A stretch of DNA of 64,000 bases, from contig NC_067207.1 in the NCBI RefSeq assembly GCF_026262505.1, positions 31,154,082 through 31,218,081 of the forward strand, given 5' to 3'. Position numbers and translations under genes: made by a program. Positions 42,574 to 52,062 of the stretch are shown here, piece by piece; position 1 is the first letter of the stretch; every line of letters begins with the position of its first letter. The stretch is from Trichomonas vaginalis G3. Taxonomy: Eukaryota > Parabasalia > Trichomonadida > Trichomonadidae. The notes below the pieces were generated by a model. That model searched no databases and was not told the origin of the DNA. It saw only the letters and a program-made list of their open reading frames with translations.

Positions 42574-42606
<33 letters not shown>
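42461..42606. repeat. Copy B right terminal inverted repeat with nested hairpin
   Basis: The hairpin 42,537-42,569 has outer stem GGGGCT/AGCCCC and inner stem GGGGC/GCCCC with loop GCA. A 31-base T-run follows to the element end. The same hairpin occurs at 45,289-45,321 in copy C. Confidence 0.9.
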
Positions 42607-42610
<4 letters not shown>

Positions 42611-43190
42611 AACAATGAACTAAAAATTAGTGAATAACTACAATGGCGAAATTAAAATTACGATCAGAATAATTTTTATAAAAGAATGTGTTAGAAATTA
42701 GTAACGATTAAGATAAAATAAAAATTTGGGGAACGAGAAAAGTGATTGAATATTGGTAAACATGAATTTTTATTGAAAAATAAAATGAGATTAAGATTCT
42801 AAGCAGAAATTTTTAAAAATTAGAAAAATAAAAAACAATAAAGATAATAAAAAATTTGAAACTAAAAAAAATCGAAAAATAATGATAAAATAAATGAATA
42901 GTTGAAGACAAATAAAAATAAAATGTTATCAATAAGAAAATAATTTGAATAGGTTTCAATATAGATTGATCAATTTATGAATGGGAATCCAAAATTAGAA
43001 CAGCCGAATTGGTATATTGATAACAAATGATATTATGTTATTAATAAGGTATAAATGTTTTGAATGTAATTCAAATTAATTTTGAATATGAAATTGAATA
43101 AGATTGAAAAATTAAATATATAGAATTTTGAATGAGTTTCCGTTGAAATGAATGTTATGGAAATGTAGAAAATATTAGCCTTTGGATGAA
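42607..43190. other. AT-rich non-coding remnant of the integrase-type transposon
   Basis: It begins with the target duplication AAACAA of copy B and has very high A content with no gene. It ends in a hairpin at 43,191-43,238 (stem TTGGAGGGTGAGAG) that resembles the first hairpin of the 1.04-kb element (13,277), suggesting the two share an internal part. Confidence 0.6.
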
Positions 43191-43325
43191 TTGGAGGGTG
43201 AGAGATATTATTTCATACAATACTACTCTCACCCTCAATTTTAATTACTTAAACTCATTATATTTTTTTGACATGTAAGTGTCACTTTTACTGAGATCTA
43301 ACACAACGTCAGATCTCTTTTTTTC

Positions 43326-43932
43326 GTATATAAGATGCGGAGTACATGTTCTTCGTGCAATTCTTCGCAAATCAAATAAGTTTTCTTCTCAAGAAAAATT
43401 TGAACAATTCTATAATTTGATGAAGGATTTAGTCTTCAAATTAGATGCAGAACATGAGGAAGAAGCAAATGCTGCCTATGATCAAGTTCTGGAGTTGCTC
43501 GACACAGATCCAACAGCATCTCAATACTTTAACAGACAATGGCGTTACAACATATCAAGATGGATTGCTCGTGACAGGCGTGAAGGCGACGCAACTAACA
43601 ATATTGCCGAAGCTCATTTTAGAACACTCAAACATGACTATTTTCCTGATCGAAAAAAATCTCAGAATTGATGATGTTATTATAGAAATTTATACAAAAG
43701 TGATACCATCTTTCGTTATCAAACTCAAAATTGATCAAAATCCAGTAGATGACCGTGTTATTAGGATCATGGAAAAAGCAACTAACGCAGAAATTGATGT
43801 AAAAAGACAAAGAAAAATCGAGAGTATTTCAATGCTCAATAGATTGCTCAATGCTGTTAGTGATGACTCAATAGATCCCACTAAAATATATCCTACCTTG
43901 AAAGTATTATTACAAAGAACTCATTTTATTTA
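43326..43932 (+). pseudogene. MULE transposase, 3' part
   Basis: It starts in frame at the insertion junction (RCGVHVLRAILRKSNKFSSQ) and continues through TNNIAEAHFRTLKHDYF, which holds the third catalytic residue (Glu) of the MULE DDE triad. The region ILKIDQNPVDDRVIRIM follows to a C-terminal end at about 43,932. At least one frame slip is present near 43,670. Confidence 0.7.
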
Positions 43933-43949
43933 ATTTTGATTTTAATTTT

Positions 43950-44799
43950 AGATTAAATTATTAAATTTTAATTCTTTATTTTTTAGGATTGTTAGCTTTG
44001 TAAGATTGCTTTCTCACAAGAGAAAACAAGTATAAGGTTTAAGCTGTATGTATTAAAGTTATAAATATTTGATTTTAAAAAAAATCAAGATTTTAAACTT
44101 TAAAGGTATTAATTATGATTATCTTTCTTTAGCTTTGCATGCTGTATGCTACTTTTGGAAACTGCTCTATTGTATTAGAATGTTTTTAAATTTTGCACCT
44201 AAAAATGCGTAATATTAAAAATTAAGGTATTAATTATGATTATCTTTCTTTAGCTTTGCATGCTGTATGCTACTTTTGGAAACTGCTCTATTGTATTAGA
44301 ATGTTTTTAAATTTTGCACCTAAAAATGCGTAATATTAAAAATTAAGGTATTAATTATGATTATCTTTCTTTAGCTTTGCATGCTGTATGCTACTTTTGT
44401 CTTTGAGACATTCCATGATTTAAGTTAAGAAGCTTTAAAAAAAATGCAAAAAAATGTAATAAAATTTAAAAATTTTGAGTATCGTTAATCGGAAATATGT
44501 TGTTTACTTAAGCCGCTCGCTTCGCTCGCGGCTTAGTTTCGTAATTTCATACAATCTTTTTTCGAATCTGTTCTTTTTGTCAACCGCGAGCGAAGCGAGT
44601 GGCTTTTTATTTTTAAAAAATTTTTTTTCTTTCTTACTTTTTTTCCCCTTACTTACAAATTTGATAGTAACTTACCAAATCTCTCTATCATATAATAATA
44701 AATTAATCCATTTTTTGTTTTAAATCTGACACTTTACATTTCTGACATGTAATACTGTCACTTTTCACTTCACCTCACTGGGCAAGTTTGTGCCCCCCT
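43950..44799. repeat. MULE right inverted terminal region
   Basis: Inverse of 9715-10165, expanded here by a 121-bp tandem duplication (44,103-44,395, about 2.4 copies, unit starting AAGGTATTAATTATGATTAT) and by a roughly 250-bp insertion at about 44,490-44,755. Confidence 0.8.
44510..44606. repeat. Hairpin of CGCTCGCTTCGCTCG type
   Basis: AAGCCGCTCGCTTCGCTCGC at the left pairs with AACCGCGAGCGAAGCGAGTG at the right across a loop of about 47 bases. It is GC-rich in a very AT-rich context and sits within the insertion in the MULE right end. Confidence 0.85.
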
Positions 44800-44807
44800 C
44801 ATGACTG

Positions 44808-45253
44808 CGCCATATGAGAAATACTAGAAATACTTATTAATCAAATATTACTTATCGGAACAGAAAGTATTTATAAGTTCAAAGCAACGTACTGTGACCA
44901 AATATAAAAATCCTCTCAAAAAGCTGGGAATTGATAGAAGAATGTCAAAAAAATTATAGTCGAAGGCAATAAATTGTAAAATGCAATCTGATTAACTATT
45001 TAAGGATCGGCAGATATATCTCTGTCAAAATTTTGAGAGTGTTGATTTTAAATTATTATACAAAATTGGAATAATATTATTGAGGAAAACTGTTGAATCT
45101 GGTCGTAGCGTTTGGGGCCGTGTTTAAGCCATGCAATAGTCAGACTTGGATGACATAAGTTATTGGTTGATCTGAATCTTCAATATCTAAGTTGATGTAT
45201 TATTCTAGTTTTGAGCATAAACATAGATTTTAGTGAGTATTTGTATATATGTC
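44808..45253. other. Spacer between the transposon nest and copy C
   Basis: AT-rich with no gene, RNA or repeat that I can support. It is probably the only original host sequence between 9.7 kb and the window end. Confidence 0.5.
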
Positions 45254-45284
<31 letters not shown>

Positions 45285-45288
45285 TAGT

Positions 45289-45321
45289 GGGGCTTCCAGG
45301 GGCTGCGCCCCTTCTAGCCCC
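45289..45321. repeat. Copy C terminal nested hairpin
   Basis: Outer stem GGGGCT/AGCCCC and inner stem GGGGC/GCCCC with loop TGC, 6 bp inside the terminal A-run. Identical in design to 42,537-42,569. Confidence 0.9.
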
Positions 45322-45363
45322 GAAGATGTTTAGTAAAAAATGAGGTTTTTATTCGGAAAATTG

Positions 45364-46347
45364 TTAGTCTTCTGGTGTGAATTCGGAGGACTCTTCTTGG
45401 ATTGAGTCTTGTGGTTCATCTTCTTGAGTAGAGTCTTCTTCTTCAACATCAAAGTCATCTGGTGTATCGAACTGAATGTATGAAAGCCAAATGTTGTATG
45501 TGTTTTCCAATTGGCTTTCAAACTTGAGATACATTCCATGCATGAGTGTTATTTCAGTTTCAACGTAGAGTTGCTGACGTGGCTTGAAGACATGCATGAG
45601 AATTGGTCCTCCAAATTCGTCCTTGAAAAACTTGCAGTAGCAAACATAAACTGAGATAGAGTCTCCTTCTTCAATGTCTTCTGCTTGGTTAACGAAATGA
45701 ATAGCAATTTTGCGTACTTGAATTGTGTTGTTGTCTGAGTAAAATAATGGTTTGAACTTGGGGTTGAGTGAGCTAAGACATTGCCATTTTGCTGTTTCTT
45801 GTCCGTACTCACGTTCTTCTTCGTCATCCTGATATCCGTAACTCTTTAATTTGAATTCGACCCAAAACTGTTCGACTTGTTTTGCAGCTTTGGGTGGAAG
45901 ACTTTCAATAAGCTGACATATAGTTCTGTCAACCATTATCTTTGTTATTGTTGGAAAATAGTTGACAATTGTGTCACCTAATTCGAATGGGTCAGGTGTT
46001 TCTTTTTGTAGTTTGGTAAAGTCTGCAAGAACTTTGTTGAGTTGTTCACAATATTCTTTGTTAAAAGTTGCAGGAACTCTTTCTTCTGGCTTTGAATTGA
46101 AGTATTCTTCAGACAATCTGAGTAGTATTTTGCGTAGTTCAGCGTTGCTGTGGTTCTTTGTAATACGGAGCTCGTTTGGTATTGTTTTTGGTAGTGAAAG
46201 TGGCTTTGGATTGAGCGAATTGTCTGTTCTGCTTGGAGAATGTGTAGATGCTGCAGTTTGATGTTGAGGCTCTAAACCTGTGGGTGCTGAAAGTTTGCAA
46301 GCAATTTCTTCAGGTGAATTTGGAGCGAACACGCTAGCGAATGCCAT
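45364..46347 (-). CDS. 327-residue protein at the left end of copy C, unknown
   Basis: A low-complexity N-terminus (S/P/T-rich to about residue 60), a helical middle (LRKILLRLSEEYFNSKPEER; VDRTICQLIESLPPKAAKQV), a probable beta-domain (DSISVYVCYCKFFKDEFGGP) and a very acidic end (DFDVEEEDSTQEDEPQDS). I do not recognise it. Copy B has a repeat array in this position instead of the gene. Its upstream region is the AACGG-rich intergenic segment. Confidence 0.7.
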   Translation of the reverse strand: MAFASVFAPNSPEEIACKLSAPTGLEPQHQTAASTHSPSRTDNSLNPKPLSLPKTIPNELRITKNHSNAELRKILLRLSEEYFNSKPEERVPATFNKEYCEQLNKVLADFTKLQKETPDPFELGDTIVNYFPTITKIMVDRTICQLIESLPPKAAKQVEQFWVEFKLKSYGYQDDEEEREYGQETAKWQCLSSLNPKFKPLFYSDNNTIQVRKIAIHFVNQAEDIEEGDSISVYVCYCKFFKDEFGGPILMHVFKPRQQLYVETEITLMHGMYLKFESQLENTYNIWLSYIQFDTPDDFDVEEEDSTQEDEPQDSIQEESSEFTPED

Positions 46348-46402
46348 TAGACAAAAAATAAACTGTTTTTTTCGGACTACTCATAGAAAAGTTTAAAATA
46401 AA

Positions 46403-46577
46403 CCGTTTTCGTCAACGGTAACCCCCTCTATTTTTTTATTTTATTTAATAGTTACCGTTGGCAAACCGTTCCATCTCAAATATTGAATGAACTATAAACG
46501 TTTTTTGTTTTCTATACATACTTTTTTGTCCAACGGTAAAACTTTTTACACAACGGTTTTTGAGAGTCGTAGCCGTT
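46403..46577. promoter_or_regulatory. Cluster of seven AACGG/CCGTT motifs, Myb-type sites
   Basis: Copies lie at 46,403, 46,414, 46,455, 46,466, 46,532, 46,552 and 46,573. CNGTT/AACNG is the classical Myb recognition core, and trichomonads have many Myb proteins. The cluster lies between two divergent genes (starts at 46,347 and 46,821), so it could control both. In DNA this AT-rich, fewer than one copy would be expected. Confidence 0.5.
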
Positions 46578-46820
46578 GACTTTTTTGTAGAGCACTCAAA
46601 ATAGTACAGCTTTGTCCGGACAAGTAAGGGTCTATCGTCGCTACAGGAAAAGTTACGGGCGTTCCAAGGAAGTATACTTTGAGAAGACTTTCCCCCTTAT
46701 AGAATGAGATAGGACGGTTATTTTACAAAACTGACAACACTTTGACCGAGTAGTTTTTTGTGCTGAACAAAAAGTGTCATATAAACATCTGTCGAAAACC
46801 GCTTTTTAACTTCACTTAAA

Positions 46821-49800
46821 ATGCCACGTAAGCTACGTAAGAATATACGTAAGAGGAAGAGAGCATTGAAACATCCAATAGTAAAACTGACACCACAACA
46901 ACAGTTGCAACAACAAATGCTGAATGACCCCACTATGTTGCAACAAATGTCAAGCAATCCTATGCTTTTAAACCGAGTTCTTGGTGCACAGAGTGGAGGT
47001 TTAAGAGCGGCACTTTTAGCGAAAATGGCAGGCTATGGTGGAGCTGCAGACGGAACAGCCTATAACCCTCAAAGTCAAATGAATTTGAGTTCACTCAAAA
47101 ATCAAATAACAGATGTCAAAAAGTCAAACATAGACATACAGAAGCAAATAAGTGAAAACGAAAAGAAACTAGAATATGACAGACACACAAAGAAACTCAA
47201 TGAGTTAAACGTAGAGAAAAAGAAGAAAGAAGAACAACTGAAAGAACTAAGTACAGAGGAATATGCAAAAAAAGTGTCAGAAAGAGCAGCAGAAGTAGCA
47301 AAAATGGAACAAGATGTCATAAATTTGAAAAACCATACTACTCAATATAAAGTACTGAAAGATGAAGAGATAAAACAAAAAGCCCTGAAGACATATATGG
47401 ATAGCGATGAGTATAAAAAGGAAGTTGAAGCAAATGTAAAGGCAGAAAAACTTTTACAGTTGCAAAACCAAACCGTACAGTATGAAAACTTAGCACAAGA
47501 AAGTAAAAATAACGACGCGGCTATGCAAAAGGCAATGAAAAGCGCAGAATATATAAAAGCTAATAATGACTGGTTAGATGCCCAAGCCAACGCTAAAGCA
47601 GCCCAACTCATAGGGTCAATAAGGACAAAAATACAAGCGGATGAAGATAGTTCAAATGAAGCTTTAACAAATGCTGACTTTAAGAACGCCTTCGAAGCTC
47701 TTCATAGTAAGGTGAAACAAGTGAACGACTTCTCATCTGGAAAGAAACTGAAGTCTGAAGGTTTCGACAACGAGTTAAGAGAAGTAGCACAAAATATGAC
47801 GAAAATAACAGATGCAGCAACGAGACAGGCAGTTCAAAGTGCCTATGACGCCGTTAGAGCAACTGTTGTGGAAAGTCAAGAAAAAGAGTTACAACAGACC
47901 AAAACAGACCTAGTAAATGCTTTCTTAAAAACGAAAAGTCAGGTAGGACACTATGCTGCAGATGGAACATATGTGCCAGCTGGTGGAACTTATATACCAC
48001 CAAACCCTCCAAGAGAAGCACCTGCACCAGGACTACCTAAAACATTTACATCGTCACATGGACATAGACACAGGCATGCACCAAAACCAACACAACAACC
48101 AACAGTTCAAAACCCTGCACAACAACCAACAGTTCAAAATCCAGCACAACAACAACAACCAGCACAGCAACCACCTCCACAACCAGCACAACAACCACAA
48201 ACAGAGCAAGGACATAAAAGAAGTAGAGAACAAGGAAACCAAGAATTCTTAAAAATGCTTAAAGAAGAGTGTGGTTTCGCAGATACTGTTGACTTTAGTG
48301 ACAGATATAAAGAAGCTATTAGAAAGTTCAAGGATGGAAATACTGACCCGAACCTATTTAGCTTTATGACTCAGCACCAAATGGGATATAATTTCAAACC
48401 TGGAAAATACAAGCTCGCTAAGGGATATGATTTAATAGCATATCATCCAAATGACATGAACGAATTTACTCCGAGATATTTGATGTCAGAGCTAAATGAC
48501 AATACAACTTTCGTCATGAAACGCGTAAAAAATAGAGACGGAACGAAAGAACAAAAGCTTATGAATGCGGATGACGTAGATAGGGAAATTGTTGAAAACG
48601 GTCTCGGAATATATGAAATGCCAGCAGATGAGGTACAAGAAACTCCACAGGAAGAAATAGTTCAGATACAACCAGACATGGAAGAAATAGTTCAGCAACA
48701 ACAGCTAGAAGAGCCTGAAGGAAACGAACAAGTCACTCCTTTGGAAACTAACTTCACAGAACTAGATGAAGATTTGGAACAGCCGAAAAATCTTGACCCT
48801 CAACAAGAGCATGAGGTGAATATGGAATCTTTCCAAGAGTCAAAAAAAAATTCAGCTGACATAGTAGAAGAATATCGAAAAATGTTTGCCGACATACAAA
48901 AGACTCCAACACCAGATGAAAATATTCAGCATAGAATGGAAGAACTGAAAAAAAATGTACACAAATACAACAACCCTTTTTACTTACGAGCATTTAACGT
49001 TCAATCTTCGGATGAACTCGGTGAAAATAAAAGGTTAAATTTCAAGAAAACATATAGAAATGAAACATTGTTTAAAGTTCATTCAGAACCTAACCAAGAT
49101 GGAAACAAACCTACTTTTGTTTCTGCAGACGATGGAACTACAATGAGATGGGGTCATAAAGCTAATTCGGATAGGTGGTTCATAAACTTACAACCTCAAT
49201 TCCAAGAAGTTGTAGACGCAATGGAATTGAATGGTGAACGAGATATAGCTGGTATTTTAAGCGCGGCTTTAATGCCATTGAAAGATATGAAACATGCAGA
49301 TATTTTGGACCAGTATGAAATGAACATGGCTGATGGAAATATAACACCTGACGTTCTAGAACATTTATCTCAAAGAACTACACAGAACCATAGAGATGGT
49401 ATATTTGGTGAAGAGTTTAGAAAGAAAGTTAGGGAGAGAGAAGGAAGAGAACCTATTGTACATGACCTTGCAAACGAAAGTTTACAAAATGTCATAAAAA
49501 CTTACTTTGCAGACAATGAACTGAGAAGGGATGAATATTTAAGAAAACTCAAATGGACAGTACCAAATGAAATGTTAGTATTGAAAAACATGTTCCTTGA
49601 CAAAATAAAACCAACTACAGAAATAAACGACGCAAGACTGAAAGATTGGGTAGAAGCTTTCCCATTCACAAAAGATATAGTTGGTAACATGGAAAGAAAA
49701 CCAGAATGGCTACAAAAACATATATTTGGAAACGAGCATATTCCATATGGACAGGCACTGTTTGAAGAGCTTGAACCGGAAACTCAGGAAAGAGTCATGC

Positions 49801-50042
49801 AAACAATACGCGAAGACTCAAATACAAACTATGACAAACTCTTTCTAGGATATAGGTTACCTGAGATGGGCGACCAGAGCCCAAAGGCAAAAAGGGCATG
49901 GAAAATTTGCAACATACTAGATGAACATGAGGCAAAGATGCAACAACTTCAAGCAGAGGGCAATGAAGGAAAAAGAAGAGTTAAAAACTCAGTCAGGAAG
50001 AAAGTAAAGCTTGGTCCACGTGGGTTCTATTATGACATATAA
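46821..50042 (+). CDS. Large Polinton structural protein, 1073 residues
   Basis: The basic N-terminus (MPRKLRKNIRKRKRALKH) could bind DNA or serve as a nuclear signal. A Gly-Leu segment (AQSGGLRAALLAKMAGYGG) follows, then a long coiled coil (about 90-380), a P/Q-rich hinge with repeated QQPTVQNPA (about 425-480), an acidic region (about 600-700) and a folded C-terminal half ending GPRGFYYDI. It looks intact. It lies just before the capsid gene. Size, position and coiled coils suggest a core or scaffold protein packaged with DNA. Function inferred. Confidence 0.8.
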   Translation: MPRKLRKNIRKRKRALKHPIVKLTPQQQLQQQMLNDPTMLQQMSSNPMLLNRVLGAQSGGLRAALLAKMAGYGGAADGTAYNPQSQMNLSSLKNQITDVKKSNIDIQKQISENEKKLEYDRHTKKLNELNVEKKKKEEQLKELSTEEYAKKVSERAAEVAKMEQDVINLKNHTTQYKVLKDEEIKQKALKTYMDSDEYKKEVEANVKAEKLLQLQNQTVQYENLAQESKNNDAAMQKAMKSAEYIKANNDWLDAQANAKAAQLIGSIRTKIQADEDSSNEALTNADFKNAFEALHSKVKQVNDFSSGKKLKSEGFDNELREVAQNMTKITDAATRQAVQSAYDAVRATVVESQEKELQQTKTDLVNAFLKTKSQVGHYAADGTYVPAGGTYIPPNPPREAPAPGLPKTFTSSHGHRHRHAPKPTQQPTVQNPAQQPTVQNPAQQQQPAQQPPPQPAQQPQTEQGHKRSREQGNQEFLKMLKEECGFADTVDFSDRYKEAIRKFKDGNTDPNLFSFMTQHQMGYNFKPGKYKLAKGYDLIAYHPNDMNEFTPRYLMSELNDNTTFVMKRVKNRDGTKEQKLMNADDVDREIVENGLGIYEMPADEVQETPQEEIVQIQPDMEEIVQQQQLEEPEGNEQVTPLETNFTELDEDLEQPKNLDPQQEHEVNMESFQESKKNSADIVEEYRKMFADIQKTPTPDENIQHRMEELKKNVHKYNNPFYLRAFNVQSSDELGENKRLNFKKTYRNETLFKVHSEPNQDGNKPTFVSADDGTTMRWGHKANSDRWFINLQPQFQEVVDAMELNGERDIAGILSAALMPLKDMKHADILDQYEMNMADGNITPDVLEHLSQRTTQNHRDGIFGEEFRKKVREREGREPIVHDLANESLQNVIKTYFADNELRRDEYLRKLKWTVPNEMLVLKNMFLDKIKPTTEINDARLKDWVEAFPFTKDIVGNMERKPEWLQKHIFGNEHIPYGQALFEELEPETQERVMQTIREDSNTNYDKLFLGYRLPEMGDQSPKAKRAWKICNILDEHEAKMQQLQAEGNEGKRRVKNSVRKKVKLGPRGFYYDI

Positions 50043-50074
50043 ATCCAACTATTCTATATTTTTACTCATATGAA

Positions 50075-51609
50075 ATGTACGCCGCTCAGAATATAACGCC
50101 AACAGTTTTGGATGCTATGAATGGAAATGTTTCCGAATGGTATAACGAATGCGACAATGCCATTAGAAGGTCAGAAATAGTTCCTGGAACTTACGAATAT
50201 ACAACTGCTGTTTCTTATGGAAACGTAGGTGAGTTTGGAGAAGGTTCTTCAACAACAGTAGATATTGCTTGCGACAGGTTTCATATTATTTCTATTGACA
50301 ACTCATTCTTATACGTGGAACAAGACATTGAAATAAAACCTTCTGCCAAGTTGTCTGACAAGAAAGGTTGCAATGGAATTTTCTATGTCGGATACCAATA
50401 TGCTCCAGAAGTTTTCATGGGATATAAGATATATTCTAACTCTGACTTAGTTCAAACAGTAACATGGGCAAACTATGAATGGTTCGCTTTGAGAAACTCA
50501 GTACAACCACAAGCTAGAGAACAAACAGACCAGTATGCAACTATTGAGAAAATAAGAAGACTTGACCCTAACGTTCCAGGAGTTTATGTTAACCTTTCTG
50601 GACAAACTGCAGCAGCAGTAACCAAAGTAAAATTGAAACTTAGAGTTCCTTTGTCATCTTTCCTCATCTTCAGGTTTTTAAGATACTTGCCAAACTGGGC
50701 AGGAAAAATTTCTATCGAACTTACTCCAAGCAAAAATAACTTAGTCATTGCACCAACGCAAGACCCATTCACTCTTACAGACGTAAAGGGAGCAAATCAA
50801 ACGTCATTCGCCGACTTTTGCAAAGACAAAGTTGACTTAGACTTTGGTTTCTCAAACCTCAACACTGAAGTAAACTACTACTTCAATGCTGCTGGAACTG
50901 CTTGGGACCCAGTTAAGTTCACATGCGAAAAATTTGAATGCAAGAGAATAGAAAGCAGACTTGCAGTCTATATGTTGGACCCAGATATTTCAAATGCTTT
51001 AGCTGCCAAATATATTGCAGTTCCACTTATGTTCCCTATACACCAAATATCTGTCAAAGACTTTGCAGGTGAAGTTGGAAACCAAAGTGCTGACCCAGGT
51101 GCAAGAACAGATATTGCCTTAACAACTGCAATGAAACATGCAGATACTATGTTTGTACTGTTCAGACGAACTATAAATGACTATTCTTGCTTCTACAACC
51201 CTGGTATTAAATACATATAAACATAGATGGCAAATATTATCCAAGAGAAGAATATTCTACAGTTGAGGATATGAGGTCATACAACTTGACATTAGATGCT
51301 ATGAACTTTAACAACAACTTCACAACAACCATTAACCCTGAAATGCAAAGTTCTATTATGCCATATGTGAAAGTATGGACTCATACAGGAGCTCAAAACA
51401 CTCAATATACAAATGGAGACCGTTCAAACTTTTGGCTTGGCATTCCATTTGCTGACTCAGAAGACTTTATGGGTGGTATTTCAACTGTTGGTACTGTACA
51501 AATACAATATACTGGTGACAGAGACGGTCCAGATGAATTGAAAGCAAAGAAGTTTACAAAACCAATAGCACTTTTCACGGAAGATGCTCTTTTGAAATTC
51601 GTTCGATGA
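50075..51609 (+). pseudogene. Major capsid protein (double jelly-roll), broken
   Basis: It begins MYAAQNITPTVLDAMNGNVS, 32 bp after the structural gene. Beta-rich blocks with typical capsid features follow: FHIISIDNSFLYVEQDIEI, the aromatic loop FLIFRFLRYLPNWAGKISIE, and in the second half RLAVYMLDPDI and YIAVPLMFPIHQISVKDF, then FWLGIPFADSEDFMGG. The length of about 500 residues and the position fit Polinton capsid proteins. Broken. Confidence 0.75.
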
Positions 51610-51819
51610 AACCTGCTGGGGCTCCTCAGATTGGTATAACGACAGCTTCCATCGAGCAGATTTTGGCAGCAGGTCAGTAAGTTGTTCTTGAACTGACTTC
51701 TCTCCGTCAAATATTGACAGTACGCCAGTTTTGACATAGTATTGTATTATAAACTTACCTTTAGAAATATCGGTCAGTTTTTTTGTTATATTTTTGTCAA
51801 CGTCAAGAACTTTCACCAT
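51481..51819 (-). CDS. Small Polinton protein convergent with the capsid gene
   Basis: It opens MVKVLDVDKNITKKLTDISK and GKFIIQYYVKTGVLSIFDGE, which looks like a real small folded protein. The 3' half runs antisense to the capsid gene end, so the true C-terminus is uncertain. The start directly follows the stop of the 57-residue gene upstream (TGA, one base, then ATG), which suggests coupled translation. Confidence 0.45.
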   Translation of the reverse strand: MVKVLDVDKNITKKLTDISKGKFIIQYYVKTGVLSIFDGEKSVQEQLTDLLPKSARWKLSLYQSEEPQQVSSNEFQKSIFREKCYWFCKLLCFQFIWTVSVTSILYLYSTNS

Positions 51820-51820
51820 T

Positions 51821-51994
51821 TCAGTTTATACCAACTTTCTTTGCTTTATGAAAATATTTAGGTTCAGCAAAGACTGCTATTCTATAACATTTTCCATTGT
51901 TTGTGTAAAGAACTATTCTGTCAATGTATTTGTATTGTTTGTGTGTGTAAACTTTGTTCTGCTTCAATTCGAAGAGATACTCAAATACGTCCAT
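51821..51994 (-). CDS. 57-residue Polinton protein, unknown
   Basis: MDVFEYLFELKQNKVYTHKQ, then YKYIDRIVLYTNNGKCYRIA and VFAEPKYFHKAKKVGIN. The full frame has balanced codon use and is tightly coupled to the next gene. No family recognised. Confidence 0.55.
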   Translation of the reverse strand: MDVFEYLFELKQNKVYTHKQYKYIDRIVLYTNNGKCYRIAVFAEPKYFHKAKKVGIN

Positions 51995-52062
51995 CTTTTT
52001 ATTCTAAGTAAAATGTCATTTCCGAAAAATAGAAGCGTAAGTGTTTCAAAAGGTTTAATGCA

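Larger units (their letters stand above)
14332..42606. mobile_element. Polinton/Maverick copy B, full-length but broken, 28.3 kb
   Basis: It begins with an A-run (to 14,358) and ends with a T-run (42,576-42,606), each followed inward by the same GC-rich hairpin block. AAACAA at 14,326-14,331 and 42,607-42,612 is a 6-bp target duplication, the size Polintons make. Recognised parts are the large structural protein, probable minor capsid protein, SF3 helicase, packaging ATPase, KilA-N genes, family B polymerase, integrase, fibre-like proteins and adenine methyltransferase. No major capsid gene is recognisable, and the region where it should be holds an inverted copy of the ankyrin locus. The part after 25 kb is near-identical to copy C, so the element is probably young. 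It carries many breaks, most in the first 10.6 kb. Confidence 0.9.
11178..43303. mobile_element. Integrase-type (DDE/rve) DNA transposon inserted in the MULE, itself hit by later insertions
   Basis: Both ends read TGTTAGAT on their own strand, followed within about 25 bp by AAAAGTGA and then ACGTGTCAAAAATATA (left) or ACATGTCAAAAAAATATA (right), so they are inverted repeats. The exact edges are uncertain by about 20 bp and I found no clear target duplication. The left part carries an integrase pseudogene on the minus strand. The right remnant (42.6-43.3 kb) is non-coding with a hairpin. TGT ends with an rve-type integrase would fit a Ginger/TDD-like family, but that is inference. Confidence 0.55.
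9715..44799. mobile_element. Mutator-like transposon (MULE), interrupted by nested insertions
   Basis: The outer ends are imperfect inverted repeats: GGGGCGGCGACAAATTTGCC at the left and, on the opposite strand, GGGGGGCACAAACTTGCCCA at the right. Inner repeat blocks match over several hundred bases. ATGACTG at 9700-9706 and 44801-44807 is a plausible target duplication (MULEs make 8-11 bp). The transposase is split, with one part at 10.3-11.18 kb and the rest at 43.33-43.93 kb. Everything between is later insertion. Net MULE length would be about 3 kb. Confidence 0.8.

Noticed and set aside
44510-44606. Bacterial contamination, from the CGCTCGCTTCGCTCG hairpin
   Set aside because: Sequence on both sides is a MULE inverted end continuous with trichomonad-type DNA. 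The hairpin alone does not indicate foreign DNA.
48054-48331. Cys/Trp-rich antisense frames over the structural gene
   Set aside because: They are shadows of the P/Q-rich repeats in the intact 1073-residue gene.
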